The notes below the pieces were generated by a model. The model was not told the origin of the DNA. It worked only from the letters and a program-made list of their open reading frames with translations, and ran no database searches. DNA of 64,000 nucleotides from NCBI GenBank assembly GCA_030849065.1, contig JASAON010001590.1, positions 1-64,000 of the forward strand. Direction: 5' to 3'. The stretch is from Jaenimonas drosophilae (Eukaryota > Euglenozoa > Kinetoplastea > Trypanosomatida > Trypanosomatidae). Below are positions 27,743 to 37,267 of the stretch, one piece after another; the stretch's first letter is position 1, and every line of letters starts with the position of its first letter. The translations under genes and the position numbers were made by a program.

Positions 27743-28342
27743 ATGCCTTCGCATCATGAAGATCCTGAAGTGGAGGAGGAGCAACTGGAGCTGGTGGCCG
27801 ACATGGTAGAGCTTTCCGCACAAGGACCTTCAAGACGTGAGGTGTGGGAGAAGAGCTTTGAAGAAGCACAGCAATTGCCCAGCCCACTAATGCAAAGCAC
27901 TATTGTATTTACCTCATCTCGTGCCGCACCTGGCGCATCGCCGGCAGTGGAGCTCCGCGTGCATGTGTCTCTGCAGTGCTTTGCCGACTACTACTGGGTT
28001 CTCATCACTGAAGATTGCTGTTGCATGCCTGGTGCCATCCTCGAGGTGATGGCTCCCGAGCTCGAGACTCCGGAGCCCTATGGAGGACTTGCCATGACAC
28101 GAGCACACGACCTCCCTCCACCCGTGGAGATGAATGTTCTCCTCGGACCACGCGATCACCCGCTCACTAACATTGTTGCCACCGCGTTAGGACATGAGGT
28201 TCATCAGTGGCGTGCGGGGAAGCAGCTCCTACTGTGCGTGTGCCTTCGTCATGCAGCGGATATCCTTCACGGGTCGGATGAAAAGCGTGCGTTTGTGCGT
28301 GAGATTGTGAAGGGTGTCAAGGAGGCAGCGGGACAGGCGTAG
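27743..28342 (+). CDS. Proteasome assembly chaperone 3-like protein
   Basis: The protein has 199 residues. An acidic leader (1-55) precedes a compact alpha/beta domain. Residues after about 130 include MNVLLGPRDHPLTNIVATAL and a helix-strand unit with QLLLCVCLR, which line up with the VLLGQDEPLIHVFAKNL and following strand of human PSMG3/PAC3. The earlier strand pair (VELRVHVSLQCFADYYWVLI) fits the fold's first hairpin. PAC3 works with PAC4 in building the 20S alpha ring. The domain is at the edge of what can be recognised by eye, so another small alpha/beta family remains possible. The protein is longer than PAC3 (about 122 residues) because of the leader and an inserted loop. Confidence 0.5.
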   Translation: MPSHHEDPEVEEEQLELVADMVELSAQGPSRREVWEKSFEEAQQLPSPLMQSTIVFTSSRAAPGASPAVELRVHVSLQCFADYYWVLITEDCCCMPGAILEVMAPELETPEPYGGLAMTRAHDLPPPVEMNVLLGPRDHPLTNIVATALGHEVHQWRAGKQLLLCVCLRHAADILHGSDEKRAFVREIVKGVKEAAGQA

Positions 28343-28577
28343 TGCCACTTCTCCATCAAAACTGAGTCCTGCATGGATGCTGGACGTACTTTCGCGACGT
28401 TGTCTGAGATGACCACGGTTGTTCTTCATTGCCGAATCCTCTCATTGATACCTCTTTCTTTTTTATGTTGAAGGAACTGAGTCGGTGCGTATCCGTACAA
28501 ACACTAGTATATCGTGTGAAGGCGGTCCTACTTAGTTTTCAATCCAGCAATCTGACTTGTGCCTCTGTTGCATCATC

Positions 28578-28997
28578 ATGGCCTCTCTCGGCTCCCTTGG
28601 ACTCTCCGCATTTCTGATTGGTATTGCCTTCCTGCTCAATATCTTGGCGTGCACGGTGGTGCCGCAGAAGAATGGATGGCCTCTAATGTCTCTGATTCTC
28701 TTCTGCTTCACCCCCGTACCCTTCTTTCTGTGCGGCCAAAACGAGGCGCATGACTCCTTCCTGAGTTCTGGTGGCGCCATCTCCATCTTCAACGGCATGG
28801 GCCTCTTTCTTGGTGGAGCCCTCCTCGTCTCCGGGCCTGCCTTAGCTGTTGTTCTCTTCCATGTTGGCGTCATCTCTGCCCCTGCCCTGTGGCTCACTTT
28901 GTGTGCCGGTGCGTGCTGCCTTGGTGCTGGTTTCTGCATCAGCTCCGCCATGGGGCCACAAGGAGAAGAAGAGGAGGACTATGAGTACGATTTTTAG
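28578..28997 (+). CDS. VPS55: Vps55/LEPROT family endosomal membrane protein
   Basis: The protein has 139 residues and four membrane segments (about 5-25, 32-50, 68-93 and 98-122). The order and loops match the Vps55/leptin receptor overlapping transcript family: NGWPLMSLILFCFTPVPFFL corresponds to the conserved YWPLFVLFFYILSPIP block, followed by a short polar loop and FNGMGLFLGGALLVSG, LPIV-like strands and a polar acidic tail. Family members act with Vps68 in late endosome to vacuole or lysosome traffic. The start is the first ATG after the T-rich acceptor region near 28450-28463. Confidence 0.88.
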   Translation: MASLGSLGLSAFLIGIAFLLNILACTVVPQKNGWPLMSLILFCFTPVPFFLCGQNEAHDSFLSSGGAISIFNGMGLFLGGALLVSGPALAVVLFHVGVISAPALWLTLCAGACCLGAGFCISSAMGPQGEEEEDYEYDF

Positions 28998-29306
28998 GCC
29001 AGCTTAACAAGCTCCCCCACCTCTGTTCCGCGAAGAGAATACCTCTCTCAGTACTCGTGTTATGACGAGGAGGGATCGAGATGTGTGGCGGGTCGTCAAG
29101 TCAAGCTAGCATGTTGTGCAGTTATTGCTTTTCCTCCTCCGATGAATGGGACAAACACACTCATTAGCTTGGATGAACGCAGACCAATTAGAAGACTTGC
29201 ATATTACAACAACGCACCATTCGTCCTCTTCACATCTTCCTTTACAGCCTTCAACTCTGTTTGTTTTCATAGTCTTGTTTGGTAGCTCGTTAGGTGTTGT
29301 GAAGTG
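28998..29306. other. Spacer with acceptor for the next gene
   Basis: Pyrimidine-rich runs precede AG at 29246-29247 and at 29271-29272. The first ATG after either is 29307. No gene is seen. Confidence 0.45.
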
Positions 29307-30299
29307 ATGGGATCCCCACCACCACCTCTGGCTGGCTCTGCCTGTGCCAACACGGTTGATCGGCTCAGTGGTCTTCTTGCACACGTGGAAACAACCCTGT
29401 TGGAGGTATGCCGCCACAGTGATATCCCTGACACGCACAACATGGCCGAGACATTTGAAGCAAACGCAGGAATACCCACGTTGATTCCAGCCTTTTCGTC
29501 CTTGATTTATGCAAGCCCGCCGATGGATCTCAAGCGAAAACTTGGCGTTGTGCAGTGCGGTCCATCCCCAATGAGTGAGGCGGACGCCGCAGCTCCACTT
29601 GACTCAGATGCCGATGCACGGCAGCAGCAGGATAAGAGGTTGTGGGAGCTCGCTGGCCAACTACGTAAATCGCTGGAAGGCGTTCGGAAGGCATCTGGGT
29701 TTGATCTTCGGCGGTCCTCGGTCCTGCTGGGCTCGAGCGATGAGGTTGCACCTCTTCCACTTCAAGCAGGACGTGCACCTAGTGAATCTTCGCTATCCTC
29801 CACGGCACGAGATGGCACCGTGGATGGAGACCTCTCCCGTCGCGTTGCCGAGCTTCTTTTGGACGTCCATCAGCAGCGTAGCAAGTATGGGGCTGAAGTG
29901 AGCTCCATGGGCCATCTCATTCGTGATCTGTCAATGCGGCTGGAAGCCATTCTGGACGATGATGAGCTTTGGAAGAGCTGCGGCGACTGGCTGTCCTTTC
30001 AGCCAACTTACACACCCGCAAATCCAGAAGAGGTTCAGCTGTGGAAGCGGTGGCTAAGTCCCAGGCATCATCTTCACGGCGATCGCTCTACTGGCATCCT
30101 CACGCTGTGCGATGCGTACGAGCTCACGATGGTCAACCGTCGCAGATTTGATGCACTGATGAAACGGTGGAATCAGGCGCAGAAGCGGTACTTCACGACC
30201 GTGGATCGCATCAATCAGCGCTTATCCAAATCGTTTCTGGAGCTAGAGAACGCAGAGGAACAGCTTCAGGCACTGGAATCAAGCAGTACCACCGCATAG
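29307..30299 (+). CDS. Hypothetical protein with C-terminal coiled coil
   Basis: The protein has 330 residues and no family is recognised. Residues 1-65 form short helices with a PPPP start, and 85-180 are polar and serine-rich. From about 175 there are heptad-like helices, then a tryptophan-rich block (W at about 222, 228, 246 and 250) and a final 55-residue coiled coil (about 272-326) with RWNQAQKRYFTTVDRINQRL and LELENAEEQLQALE. Such an end often dimerises. There is no signal peptide or membrane segment. An in-frame GTG immediately before the ATG is ignored. Confidence 0.65.
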   Translation: MGSPPPPLAGSACANTVDRLSGLLAHVETTLLEVCRHSDIPDTHNMAETFEANAGIPTLIPAFSSLIYASPPMDLKRKLGVVQCGPSPMSEADAAAPLDSDADARQQQDKRLWELAGQLRKSLEGVRKASGFDLRRSSVLLGSSDEVAPLPLQAGRAPSESSLSSTARDGTVDGDLSRRVAELLLDVHQQRSKYGAEVSSMGHLIRDLSMRLEAILDDDELWKSCGDWLSFQPTYTPANPEEVQLWKRWLSPRHHLHGDRSTGILTLCDAYELTMVNRRRFDALMKRWNQAQKRYFTTVDRINQRLSKSFLELENAEEQLQALESSSTTA

Positions 30300-30502
30300 C
30301 GGCCGTTGGTTCGGCACAACACGTTTGTTGTTTTGTTCGTGCATCTACCATGTGATGATTGTGACTTGCATAGTCAAGATGAAGACAACTGCTCCCCCCC
30401 CCAAGGAAAAATATACCTTCGTCCTGTTTTGCTTTATCTATTGATGCTCAGTGGTCGTTCGCATCGATCATCTGGACGTTTAGCATAGCCTCACACGAGC
30501 CC

Positions 30503-31855
30503 ATGACGACGCCCAGACAGGTGTGTTTGCTGGCACCACGTGCTGCACGAATGTCCAGATTTCGTGGTACCGTCCAGCGGGATCTTCCAATGGGTCCAGG
30601 AGCTCTCCTTAGCACGCGGCGATATGCTGGGGTGGACCTTCTCTCCTCACTTTCCAAACTTGGCCAGAGTCGCGACTTGGCCGAGGATCTCAAGGCGGGT
30701 CGCCAACGAAACAACAAGGCAATCATCGAGTCATTCCAGACCATGCAGACGATTGATGCCATTCACTATCGCAAAACAGCGCGGCCATGGGAGCTCGTTC
30801 CGCGCTACGCAAAGAAGCGAGTGACGGACTTGGTGGGAATCTTATCCACAGAAGATCGAATGGAGATTGAGCAGGCCATTGATTCGATGCAGTCGCTGTG
30901 TCAGACGGACCTCTATGTTGTTATTGTGCCTACGGTGGGCTACACCACACCCAAGGCCTTTGCCAACTCCATCTTCTTTGACTGGGCAATCGGGGAGCCC
31001 CAGGGAAACGGCCTCCTTCTCGTTATTGCCCAGCACGAGGCCTCTGTGCAGCTCATCGCCAGTCCTGCCATTGAGGAGTATTTTGATATGCAGTTTCTGC
31101 AACCAGCGGTGACGGAGATTTTTCAACCCCTGGTGCGCGACGGCAAGCCAAGCTACGCCACAGTCCAGCTGGTCTACGCTATTGCACGGCAAGCGCAGGA
31201 GATGAGGCCGCACTGGGAGAGTGGCCTGTTGGCACTTCCAACACGGAACAAGGTACGTCTCGTGGGCAAAACGGTCCGTTTTGGTATCTACAAAGTACCG
31301 TACTTGCTGGCGGGTGCCGTTATTTTCACCGCACTCACTGCATGGCTCGTCAGTCAGATGCTCGATACCTTGTGCCCCACCTGCCACAGACTCATGGACC
31401 GCATTCGGGATGATGCTACGATGCAGTCCATCATGACGCGTGGGCAGTACTTGGAGTGGAAAAATGGGTGTGCCTACTATCGCGTGTGGCGGTGCCCGCA
31501 CTGTTTGGCTCACCCACCAGCAGCAACCCCATCAGGGGAGCAGAAGCCAGAGGGTGAAGAGCCCGCCATCACTCGTGTCATCGTCTGCAGCCGTGATCTC
31601 CACCAGAGCTCCAAGTGCCTCCAGTGCATTGACTGCGACTACTACACCTGCGCGATGGAAAAGGAGATTGTGAAGCTACCGAGCAAGACCGAGGATGGTC
31701 TGAAGCGCATGTCCTACCACTGTGAAAACTGCAACTTGGACAAGGAGGTGCTGCTCCCACTCTTCAGGCCCGTGGACAAGCAGGCAGATGAGCCGTGGTA
31801 CGGCTTCCTGATGGAGGGAAGCCAGTCTCACAAACAGACGGGGAATAAGCAGTAA
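30503..31855 (+). CDS. TPM-domain membrane protein with C-terminal zinc-ribbon cysteines, probably mitochondrial
   Basis: The protein has 450 residues. The first 40 residues are rich in Arg, Pro and Ala (MTTPRQVCLLAPRAARMSRF) and look like a mitochondrial leader. Residues 105-235 form a TPM domain (TLP18.3/Psb32/MOLO-1): VTDLVGILSTEDRMEIEQAI, LYVVIVPTV, and a GxxxGNGLLLVIA-type strand (167-176) are its hallmarks. A membrane segment follows at 266-287. Then come CPTC (291-294) and further Cys pairs CPHC, CLQCIDC and CENC, which suggest one or more zinc ribbons. TPM proteins serve in photosystem II repair in plants and in membrane-associated roles elsewhere. This TPM-TM-zinc order matches a known general plan, but no specific function is assigned. 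Confidence 0.75.
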   Translation: MTTPRQVCLLAPRAARMSRFRGTVQRDLPMGPGALLSTRRYAGVDLLSSLSKLGQSRDLAEDLKAGRQRNNKAIIESFQTMQTIDAIHYRKTARPWELVPRYAKKRVTDLVGILSTEDRMEIEQAIDSMQSLCQTDLYVVIVPTVGYTTPKAFANSIFFDWAIGEPQGNGLLLVIAQHEASVQLIASPAIEEYFDMQFLQPAVTEIFQPLVRDGKPSYATVQLVYAIARQAQEMRPHWESGLLALPTRNKVRLVGKTVRFGIYKVPYLLAGAVIFTALTAWLVSQMLDTLCPTCHRLMDRIRDDATMQSIMTRGQYLEWKNGCAYYRVWRCPHCLAHPPAATPSGEQKPEGEEPAITRVIVCSRDLHQSSKCLQCIDCDYYTCAMEKEIVKLPSKTEDGLKRMSYHCENCNLDKEVLLPLFRPVDKQADEPWYGFLMEGSQSHKQTGNKQ

Positions 31856-31998
31856 TGCATGTAGGCCGTCGTGGTGTGGCCAAGGAGGGCACCGGCGATA
31901 GCAACGCATGCGACGCAAACACACCTGATGATCTCAGTGTCATCGATCCAATCATCGTTGTTTTGTGTTGAGAATACTATGGAACTGTATAATGATGC

Positions 31999-32032
31999 GT
32001 GTTTCTTCTTCTTTTTGTTGTTTTTTGTGTAG
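31999..32032 (+). promoter_or_regulatory. Predicted trans-splice acceptor for PRP17
   Basis: A strong T-rich tract (32001-32029) ends in TGTAG with AG at 32031-32032. No ATG occurs until 32100, the PRP17 start. Confidence 0.65.
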
Positions 32033-32099
32033 TTCACTTCCAGAGTCCTGTGGGCATCATCTACAGGGCATCTGCACAACTTGAGGGAGAAGACTGACA

Positions 32100-33515
32100 A
32101 TGTTTCCGATTGCACCTTCTGTGAGCGAGCAGACTTTGAAGCGAGTGGCTGAACGGCAGCGGCTGTGTGGAGATGCGGCGGTGGCCAGCTTGGATACCAT
32201 TTTGGGCCCGATGGACAACACTCAATCGAAGGAGAGCAGTGGAGCTGCCATTACGCGCCTCCTCTCACTCTACACTTCTCCAGAATCCGCCAAGACAGCC
32301 TACCCGGCATCGATCACCAACCTCATCCCACCCTCAACCACGACTGCTGCACCACAGCGTAAGCGCCATCATCAAGCTCCTGGTCCCTCTACGTCAACAA
32401 AGTCTGCCACGACCAATGCTCCCTCAGCTACGACTGGTGCGCCTTCCATGCACTTTGAGGAAGACTTTGAAACGGTGAATTACATGGGCCGCTCCTTCAT
32501 TGAGCCTCCGCCTGCACTCATCTCGCAGGTCGAGGAAGCCAACGGGAATGTACCCCAATGCCATCCACCGCGGACACTCCGAGGTGGCTTCCGGGGTGGA
32601 CATGCCGCTGGCATTCAAGTGTTGCGTTGGGCACCGCCGCGGTACGCCCACCTACTCTTCTCTGCCGACCTGCAAGGGGAGGCGTGTCTGTGGGATGCAC
32701 AGGGAACCCGTCGACGCATCGCAACCTACAACGCTCACACGCGTCCGGTGAAGAGTCTTCAAGTGACGAGCAACTCCGCCATCATGTCCACGGGTTCGGT
32801 AGACGGTACGGTGGCCATGTGGGATGTGGAGGCAGGGGCATGCACAGGGCTGCTCACCAACACTGAGCAGCTGCCTGTCGTTCATCATCTTCTCCATCCC
32901 TCCCAAGAGGATGCCCTGTTCCTGGTAGCCCTTGACAAGAAGGTTGCCCTCTACGATGTTCGTGTGAGCACCAGCAAGTATCAACGGGAGTACACTGGGC
33001 ACATGGGCACCATCTTTCACGTTAGTCTTCTTGGGGATGGCACGAAGCTGCTGACAACCGCTGAGGACAAAACGCTACGCACGTGGGACTACCGCATTCC
33101 GGTTCAAATCAAGCAGTTTGCGGATGCTGGTATGCATGCCATCACTCATGTTGCGCACCACCCAACAAAAACTGACCTTCTTGCCGCTCAGTCCTTGGAC
33201 AACAAGATCATCGTCTTCAAGGACGAAGGTGGTGGGCGCCTCAAGAAACTTCAGCGCAGCGGGGATACTGCTCTCACGGGTCACAACATCTCGGGCACAC
33301 ATTGCCAGTTGGCATTCAGTCCAGACGGACAGTACGTCTCCAGTGGAGATATCACGGGGAAGCTGTTCATTTGGAATTGGTCTACGGGTGAGCTGGTGAA
33401 GTCTTTTCCGGCCCATGCTGCAGGCAAGATGCTCGTATCCCATCTCTGGCACCCATTGGAGGCCTCCAGACTCGTAACCTCTGGCTGGGATGGGGTCATC
33501 AAGAACTGGGGTTGA
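32100..33515 (+). CDS. CDC40: Pre-mRNA splicing factor PRP17 (CDC40), WD40 protein
   Basis: The protein has 471 residues. The N-terminal part holds the PRP17 block TVNYMGRSFIEPP (about 123-135), equivalent to FNYLGRSF in the human protein. Seven WD repeats follow (about 155-471): SADLQGEACLWD, STGSVDGTVAMWD, VALDKKVALYD, TTAEDKTLRTWDYRIPV, LAAQSLDNKIIVF, SSGDITGKLFIWNWSTGE and VTSGWDGVIKNW. The order and the IPV, MHAITHV and SGWDG phrases are specific to PRP17 rather than to generic WD40 proteins. PRP17 acts in the second step of splicing. Kinetoplastids use their spliceosome mainly for trans-splicing. The N-terminus is shorter than in animals. The start is the first ATG after the acceptor at 32032. 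Confidence 0.95.
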   Translation: MFPIAPSVSEQTLKRVAERQRLCGDAAVASLDTILGPMDNTQSKESSGAAITRLLSLYTSPESAKTAYPASITNLIPPSTTTAAPQRKRHHQAPGPSTSTKSATTNAPSATTGAPSMHFEEDFETVNYMGRSFIEPPPALISQVEEANGNVPQCHPPRTLRGGFRGGHAAGIQVLRWAPPRYAHLLFSADLQGEACLWDAQGTRRRIATYNAHTRPVKSLQVTSNSAIMSTGSVDGTVAMWDVEAGACTGLLTNTEQLPVVHHLLHPSQEDALFLVALDKKVALYDVRVSTSKYQREYTGHMGTIFHVSLLGDGTKLLTTAEDKTLRTWDYRIPVQIKQFADAGMHAITHVAHHPTKTDLLAAQSLDNKIIVFKDEGGGRLKKLQRSGDTALTGHNISGTHCQLAFSPDGQYVSSGDITGKLFIWNWSTGELVKSFPAHAAGKMLVSHLWHPLEASRLVTSGWDGVIKNWG

Positions 33516-33625
33516 TGCGTGTCCATGCGTCACTACCCACGTAAATCAACTGCTTGGAGTGGAGTGCACATCACCCATGATGTTGTCTTGTTCAATATGA
33601 TGTGGTTACAGTGTTGCTACGCTTT

Positions 33626-33666
33626 GTCCTCTTTCTTCATGTTTTTTTTCTGTATATCTTCTGTAG
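33626..33666 (+). promoter_or_regulatory. Predicted trans-splice acceptor for NOT3/5
   Basis: A T-rich tract ends in CTGTAG with AG at 33665-33666. The first ATG after it is 33786. Confidence 0.6.
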
Positions 33667-33785
33667 TTCAGGTTACGGACGTGGGCTTAGGTGCGCTTTG
33701 TCTCGTCCATCAAATTTAATCCACTTTGACGGAGTCAGCCAATTTCATACACGGCATCTCCAAACGCTGATCATACCCGTGAAGC

Positions 33786-35450
33786 ATGTCCAACAACCGC
33801 AAGATTCAGGGAGAAATTGACAAGGTCATCAAGAAGACCAATGAGCTCTTTGAGGTTTACGATGAGCTTGCAAAGAAATTTGAGGCCGCGCCGAGTGGTG
33901 CCATGAAGGAGCGTCTGGAAGGTGAGCTGAAGAAGGAGATCAAGAAGCTTCAGCGTCTGCGTGAACAGCTCAAGGCTTTTGCGTCTAATGCCGAGGTCAA
34001 GGACACCAAATCGCTCGACGCTTACAGAAAGAAGATTGGTGAAAAGATGGAAGGATTTAAGGTCTATGAGCGCGAGATGAAGACCAAGGCCTTCAGTAAG
34101 GAGGGGCTTGCCTCAGAGTCCTTAGGCTCGCCGCGCTCGCAGGTAGAGGCGTGGCTCAAAAGCGCCATTGACGAGGTCCGAAAGCGCATGGAAATCTTGG
34201 ATTATGAGGCGCAGCGAAGCGGTGCACGCAATGCTCGAAAGGGTGCAACGAAGGCGAAGGCTGAGGTCAACGTACGACTAGACTTGCTACACGTCCACGC
34301 CTTTTACTGGGAGACCCTCCTGCGCATGGTGATCAATGAGGAGCTCGCGCCAGATGAGGTGTCATACCTGCGCTCGTCTGTAGAGGCGCTTCTCCAGGAA
34401 GATGTGGATGTAGATGAGCTAGGAGTACTCGATCTCTACGACCCGTTTGACCTTCCGGAGGTTCCTGCGAGGAAGGTCGCGGAGGAGCTGGACTCTTCGG
34501 CGGCCGATGAGCCTAACAGCAACCCATCAATGAGCTCCAAATCAGCAGCGAAGGTGTCTCCTGCGGCAAAACTTGTTGCCACGCCTAGCGGGTCCAGTGT
34601 GACCGACGCGGCGAAGTCCGCAGCCGCTGCTCAGCCAACCCCTCAGATAGATGAAGGTGCTCCAGAGGAAACCCCAGAGTGGATGGACGACACCATGGAT
34701 GCAGCAAACGACGATACCTTTGGTGATGATGCTGTTGCTGGTGCAGGTGCAGGATCGTTGGCAGAGATGGCGAATGCAGCTACCAAATTCATGAAGACCA
34801 GTGATGGCATGCCCGGAGCATCCCCGACGATGCCAGAGTCAGATGCCCGACAGGAAAAGAAAGCGGCAAAGGTGCCGTCGCCAGAAGTAGCTGCAAAACC
34901 TGCCGCATCTTCCAAGGGCTCAACCCCTGCTATGTCCAGCGGAGATACTGGAAGCCCACCAGTTCCGGTACGCTCTCACCCTCTCTCTCCAGCGGCCTCA
35001 CCACTAAAGTTTGATGCATCCTCCACTCTTGGGCTGCTAGATATGTCGCTGGGCAGTCTCGTCCACGCACTTGACGTAGAGCTTCAGGATCCCTATGAAC
35101 CACCGAATGCGGTCGATCCCATTGAATACTTCCCGCAAGAGGTTCACCCATCGCTCACCAACATTGCTACATATAGGCGCTTTGACTTGGAAACATTGTT
35201 CTTCATCTTCTATTACCGGCAGAAGAACTATCAGCAGTACTTTGCCTCCCTCGTGCTTAAGTCGTTGTCGTATCGCTACCACAAGGAGAATCACCGCTGG
35301 TACCAGAGACGCAACAAGCCTATTGAGACTAGCGATACGGCTGAACGCGGCTCATTTGTATTCTTTGATTTCGAAAACAAGTGGGAGTTAGAAGAAATCC
35401 ACGACTTTACATTTGAGTACAAGCACCTGGAAACGGTTCCCAACTCGTGA
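33786..35450 (+). CDS. NOT3: CCR4-NOT complex subunit NOT3/NOT5
   Basis: The protein has 554 residues and is a scaffold of the CCR4-NOT deadenylase, which removes poly(A) tails and represses translation. The N-terminal helical domain (1-225) is a clear match: KIQGEIDKVIKKTNEL, LKKEIKKLQRLREQLKAF, EVKDTKSLDAYRKKI and ERE(M/T)KTKAFSKEGL are the hallmark blocks of Not3/Not5. A long unstructured alanine-, serine- and proline-rich linker (230-425) follows. The C-terminal NOT box (about 440-554) has DLETLFFIFYY, KSLSYRYHKENHRWYQR and FEYKHLE, all expected for the NOT2/3/5 family domain that binds NOT1. It is cytoplasmic and/or nuclear. Animal NOT3 is longer, mostly in the linker. Confidence 0.96.
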   Translation: MSNNRKIQGEIDKVIKKTNELFEVYDELAKKFEAAPSGAMKERLEGELKKEIKKLQRLREQLKAFASNAEVKDTKSLDAYRKKIGEKMEGFKVYEREMKTKAFSKEGLASESLGSPRSQVEAWLKSAIDEVRKRMEILDYEAQRSGARNARKGATKAKAEVNVRLDLLHVHAFYWETLLRMVINEELAPDEVSYLRSSVEALLQEDVDVDELGVLDLYDPFDLPEVPARKVAEELDSSAADEPNSNPSMSSKSAAKVSPAAKLVATPSGSSVTDAAKSAAAAQPTPQIDEGAPEETPEWMDDTMDAANDDTFGDDAVAGAGAGSLAEMANAATKFMKTSDGMPGASPTMPESDARQEKKAAKVPSPEVAAKPAASSKGSTPAMSSGDTGSPPVPVRSHPLSPAASPLKFDASSTLGLLDMSLGSLVHALDVELQDPYEPPNAVDPIEYFPQEVHPSLTNIATYRRFDLETLFFIFYYRQKNYQQYFASLVLKSLSYRYHKENHRWYQRRNKPIETSDTAERGSFVFFDFENKWELEEIHDFTFEYKHLETVPNS

Positions 35451-37210
35451 GAGTGCAAATGACTAACGAAGACCTTCCCAGCGATCATCCATTGTCAGTT
35501 GCGGCACGAAAGATTGCATGTTGCACCTTCTATTGATCAATTGGTCGAGTTGAGCGCAGTTTTTGAAGAACTCGAACTCAACGCATTTACAGATGGAGGT
35601 AGAACCATGGTCCAGGCCATCACTATAGCCATGGTCGTTGTGTGATGTGACACACACAGACACATCACATCAACCTCTTCTCCCCGCCGTTGTATTCCTC
35701 ATTTCGTGGAATATGCCCCTCCCCATCACTTTTCTTTTCTTTAGGATCAACCCAATTTTTTGATACGCTCTCCGGCCATCCATAACGCCAAGACGAATAT
35801 CAGATTGAACGTTGCTACGGTAGCGCATGAGGCCAAATTTAGTAGAATCCTCAACTGGTGTGTGCTTTACACTCACTGTACCTCCTCTTCTTTCCCGCGT
35901 TTCCCCTTCTTTCTTCTCTCGCGACCAGCAGGTGGAAAAAGAATAGATACTTATAGAAACACTAGTGCTGCGGCGCTACAATAGTTGTCAAACGTAGGTA
36001 GGAGGTGCCTCAAACCCAATCGGGCAGCCTGCGCGGTTCCATTTCCAGTTGCCGGTATAGATACCTTCACGTACGGCGCTGATTTTGCCCTGTACACTTC
36101 CACCAAATTGGAGTCTTTTCTTTGTTTGCTTTGTGCGCTGGTGGATTCGTGGAGGATTTCCCTGCTCGTTGTCCACGCTGTTTACCGCCCGCAGACAGAG
36201 AGAGAGCGTTGTGTTCATCCTCTCCTTCACAGGGACTTCTCGGAGCCTATTCTACTCCCTCATTATTCCGAAGGCATCATTATAGCCTTGTTGAATAGGA
36301 TTCGCAAAATCCTGGGAAAAGAGCATCTCCTTGACCTGTATTGACTCACTATCTTTCTTTTTCCTTGCTACTGTTTTATTCTGTCTGCTGTGCTTGCTGC
36401 CTCCTGACCTCGTCGGCCTTTTTTTCGAGCCACGCCCACCGAAGTACTTTGCGCACGGCCGAGTGGCAGGTGATTAGATCTGTCCGGCTTTGTCTCTGTT
36501 TTTACCTACCTTTGTTTTTCCTCCACACGCGCGTCTGTCTTGGTTAGACGGCACGTGGAGCATCTCGTGAGTGTGACGACAACTCGGCGACAAAGCAGCG
36601 AGGCCAATTCCCCTAAACGCAAATACACACGTTAGCAGAGGAAGAGTGTGTTTCGCAGGCAAACTCCGCTAGGCAGCCATTGAAAACAGTGACCAGTGTC
36701 TCTCCAGTTGTTTGCTTTTGCAATCAATCAATTGGCTCGGCATTGGTAGGACGTGCCGTTATCTTCTTGGCATTCGGCACTCACACCCGTACGACGGACC
36801 ATACCTCATATCTTGAGTACTTTTCCTTTAGTTTGCTTTTCTTGCATTTCTTTTCTTTGAATTGACTATTTTGCTGATTTACGTCTCCTTCTTCTTTTTT
36901 GCCGCTGTTTTTTTCCTCTGTACGTCTACATTAATTTGCAGGGTTTTTTTCCTGAGGCTCTTCATTTCATACTGTTGCTTTCACGAGAGCGTGTTGGTGA
37001 TCGATTATTGGTGTGCGTATCTGTTGTTTTGCGCTAGCTTCTTTTGGCGCGAGCCGCGGGACTAACTCGTGTGTGAAGACTCACTACAGTAGGAAACACG
37101 ACTGCCGCGGTTGTTGGCCACCCGTCAATTGTGAGTTGATCGTTGCTGTCTGCCGCAGACAAGGCCTTGTGTTTTTTTGTATATTTTTCACGGGTGTGTT
37201 TTAACACAAG
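35451..37210. other. 1.8 kb T-rich spacer and acceptor for SLBP
   Basis: This is the longest gene-free stretch of the window. It is visibly AT- and T-rich with many pyrimidine runs and several AGs, the last of them at 37209-37210 before the first SLBP ATG (37268). Open frames of 60-119 codons here begin with non-ATG codons or translate T tracts as poly-Phe/Leu, so I do not call them. No tRNA-like A/B box or obvious hairpin was seen by eye. It could be a very long 3' UTR of NOT3, an SLBP leader, or hold an unrecognised non-coding RNA. Confidence 0.5.
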
Positions 37211-37267
37211 ACAGTCGCTGCTGCATATTTACGCTATCGCTGGTGGTACGCGTTGGCATTGTCACTC

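Noticed and set aside
35985..36344. 119-codon frame in the 1.8 kb spacer
   Set aside because: Begins with TTG, no ATG start, and no homology pattern.
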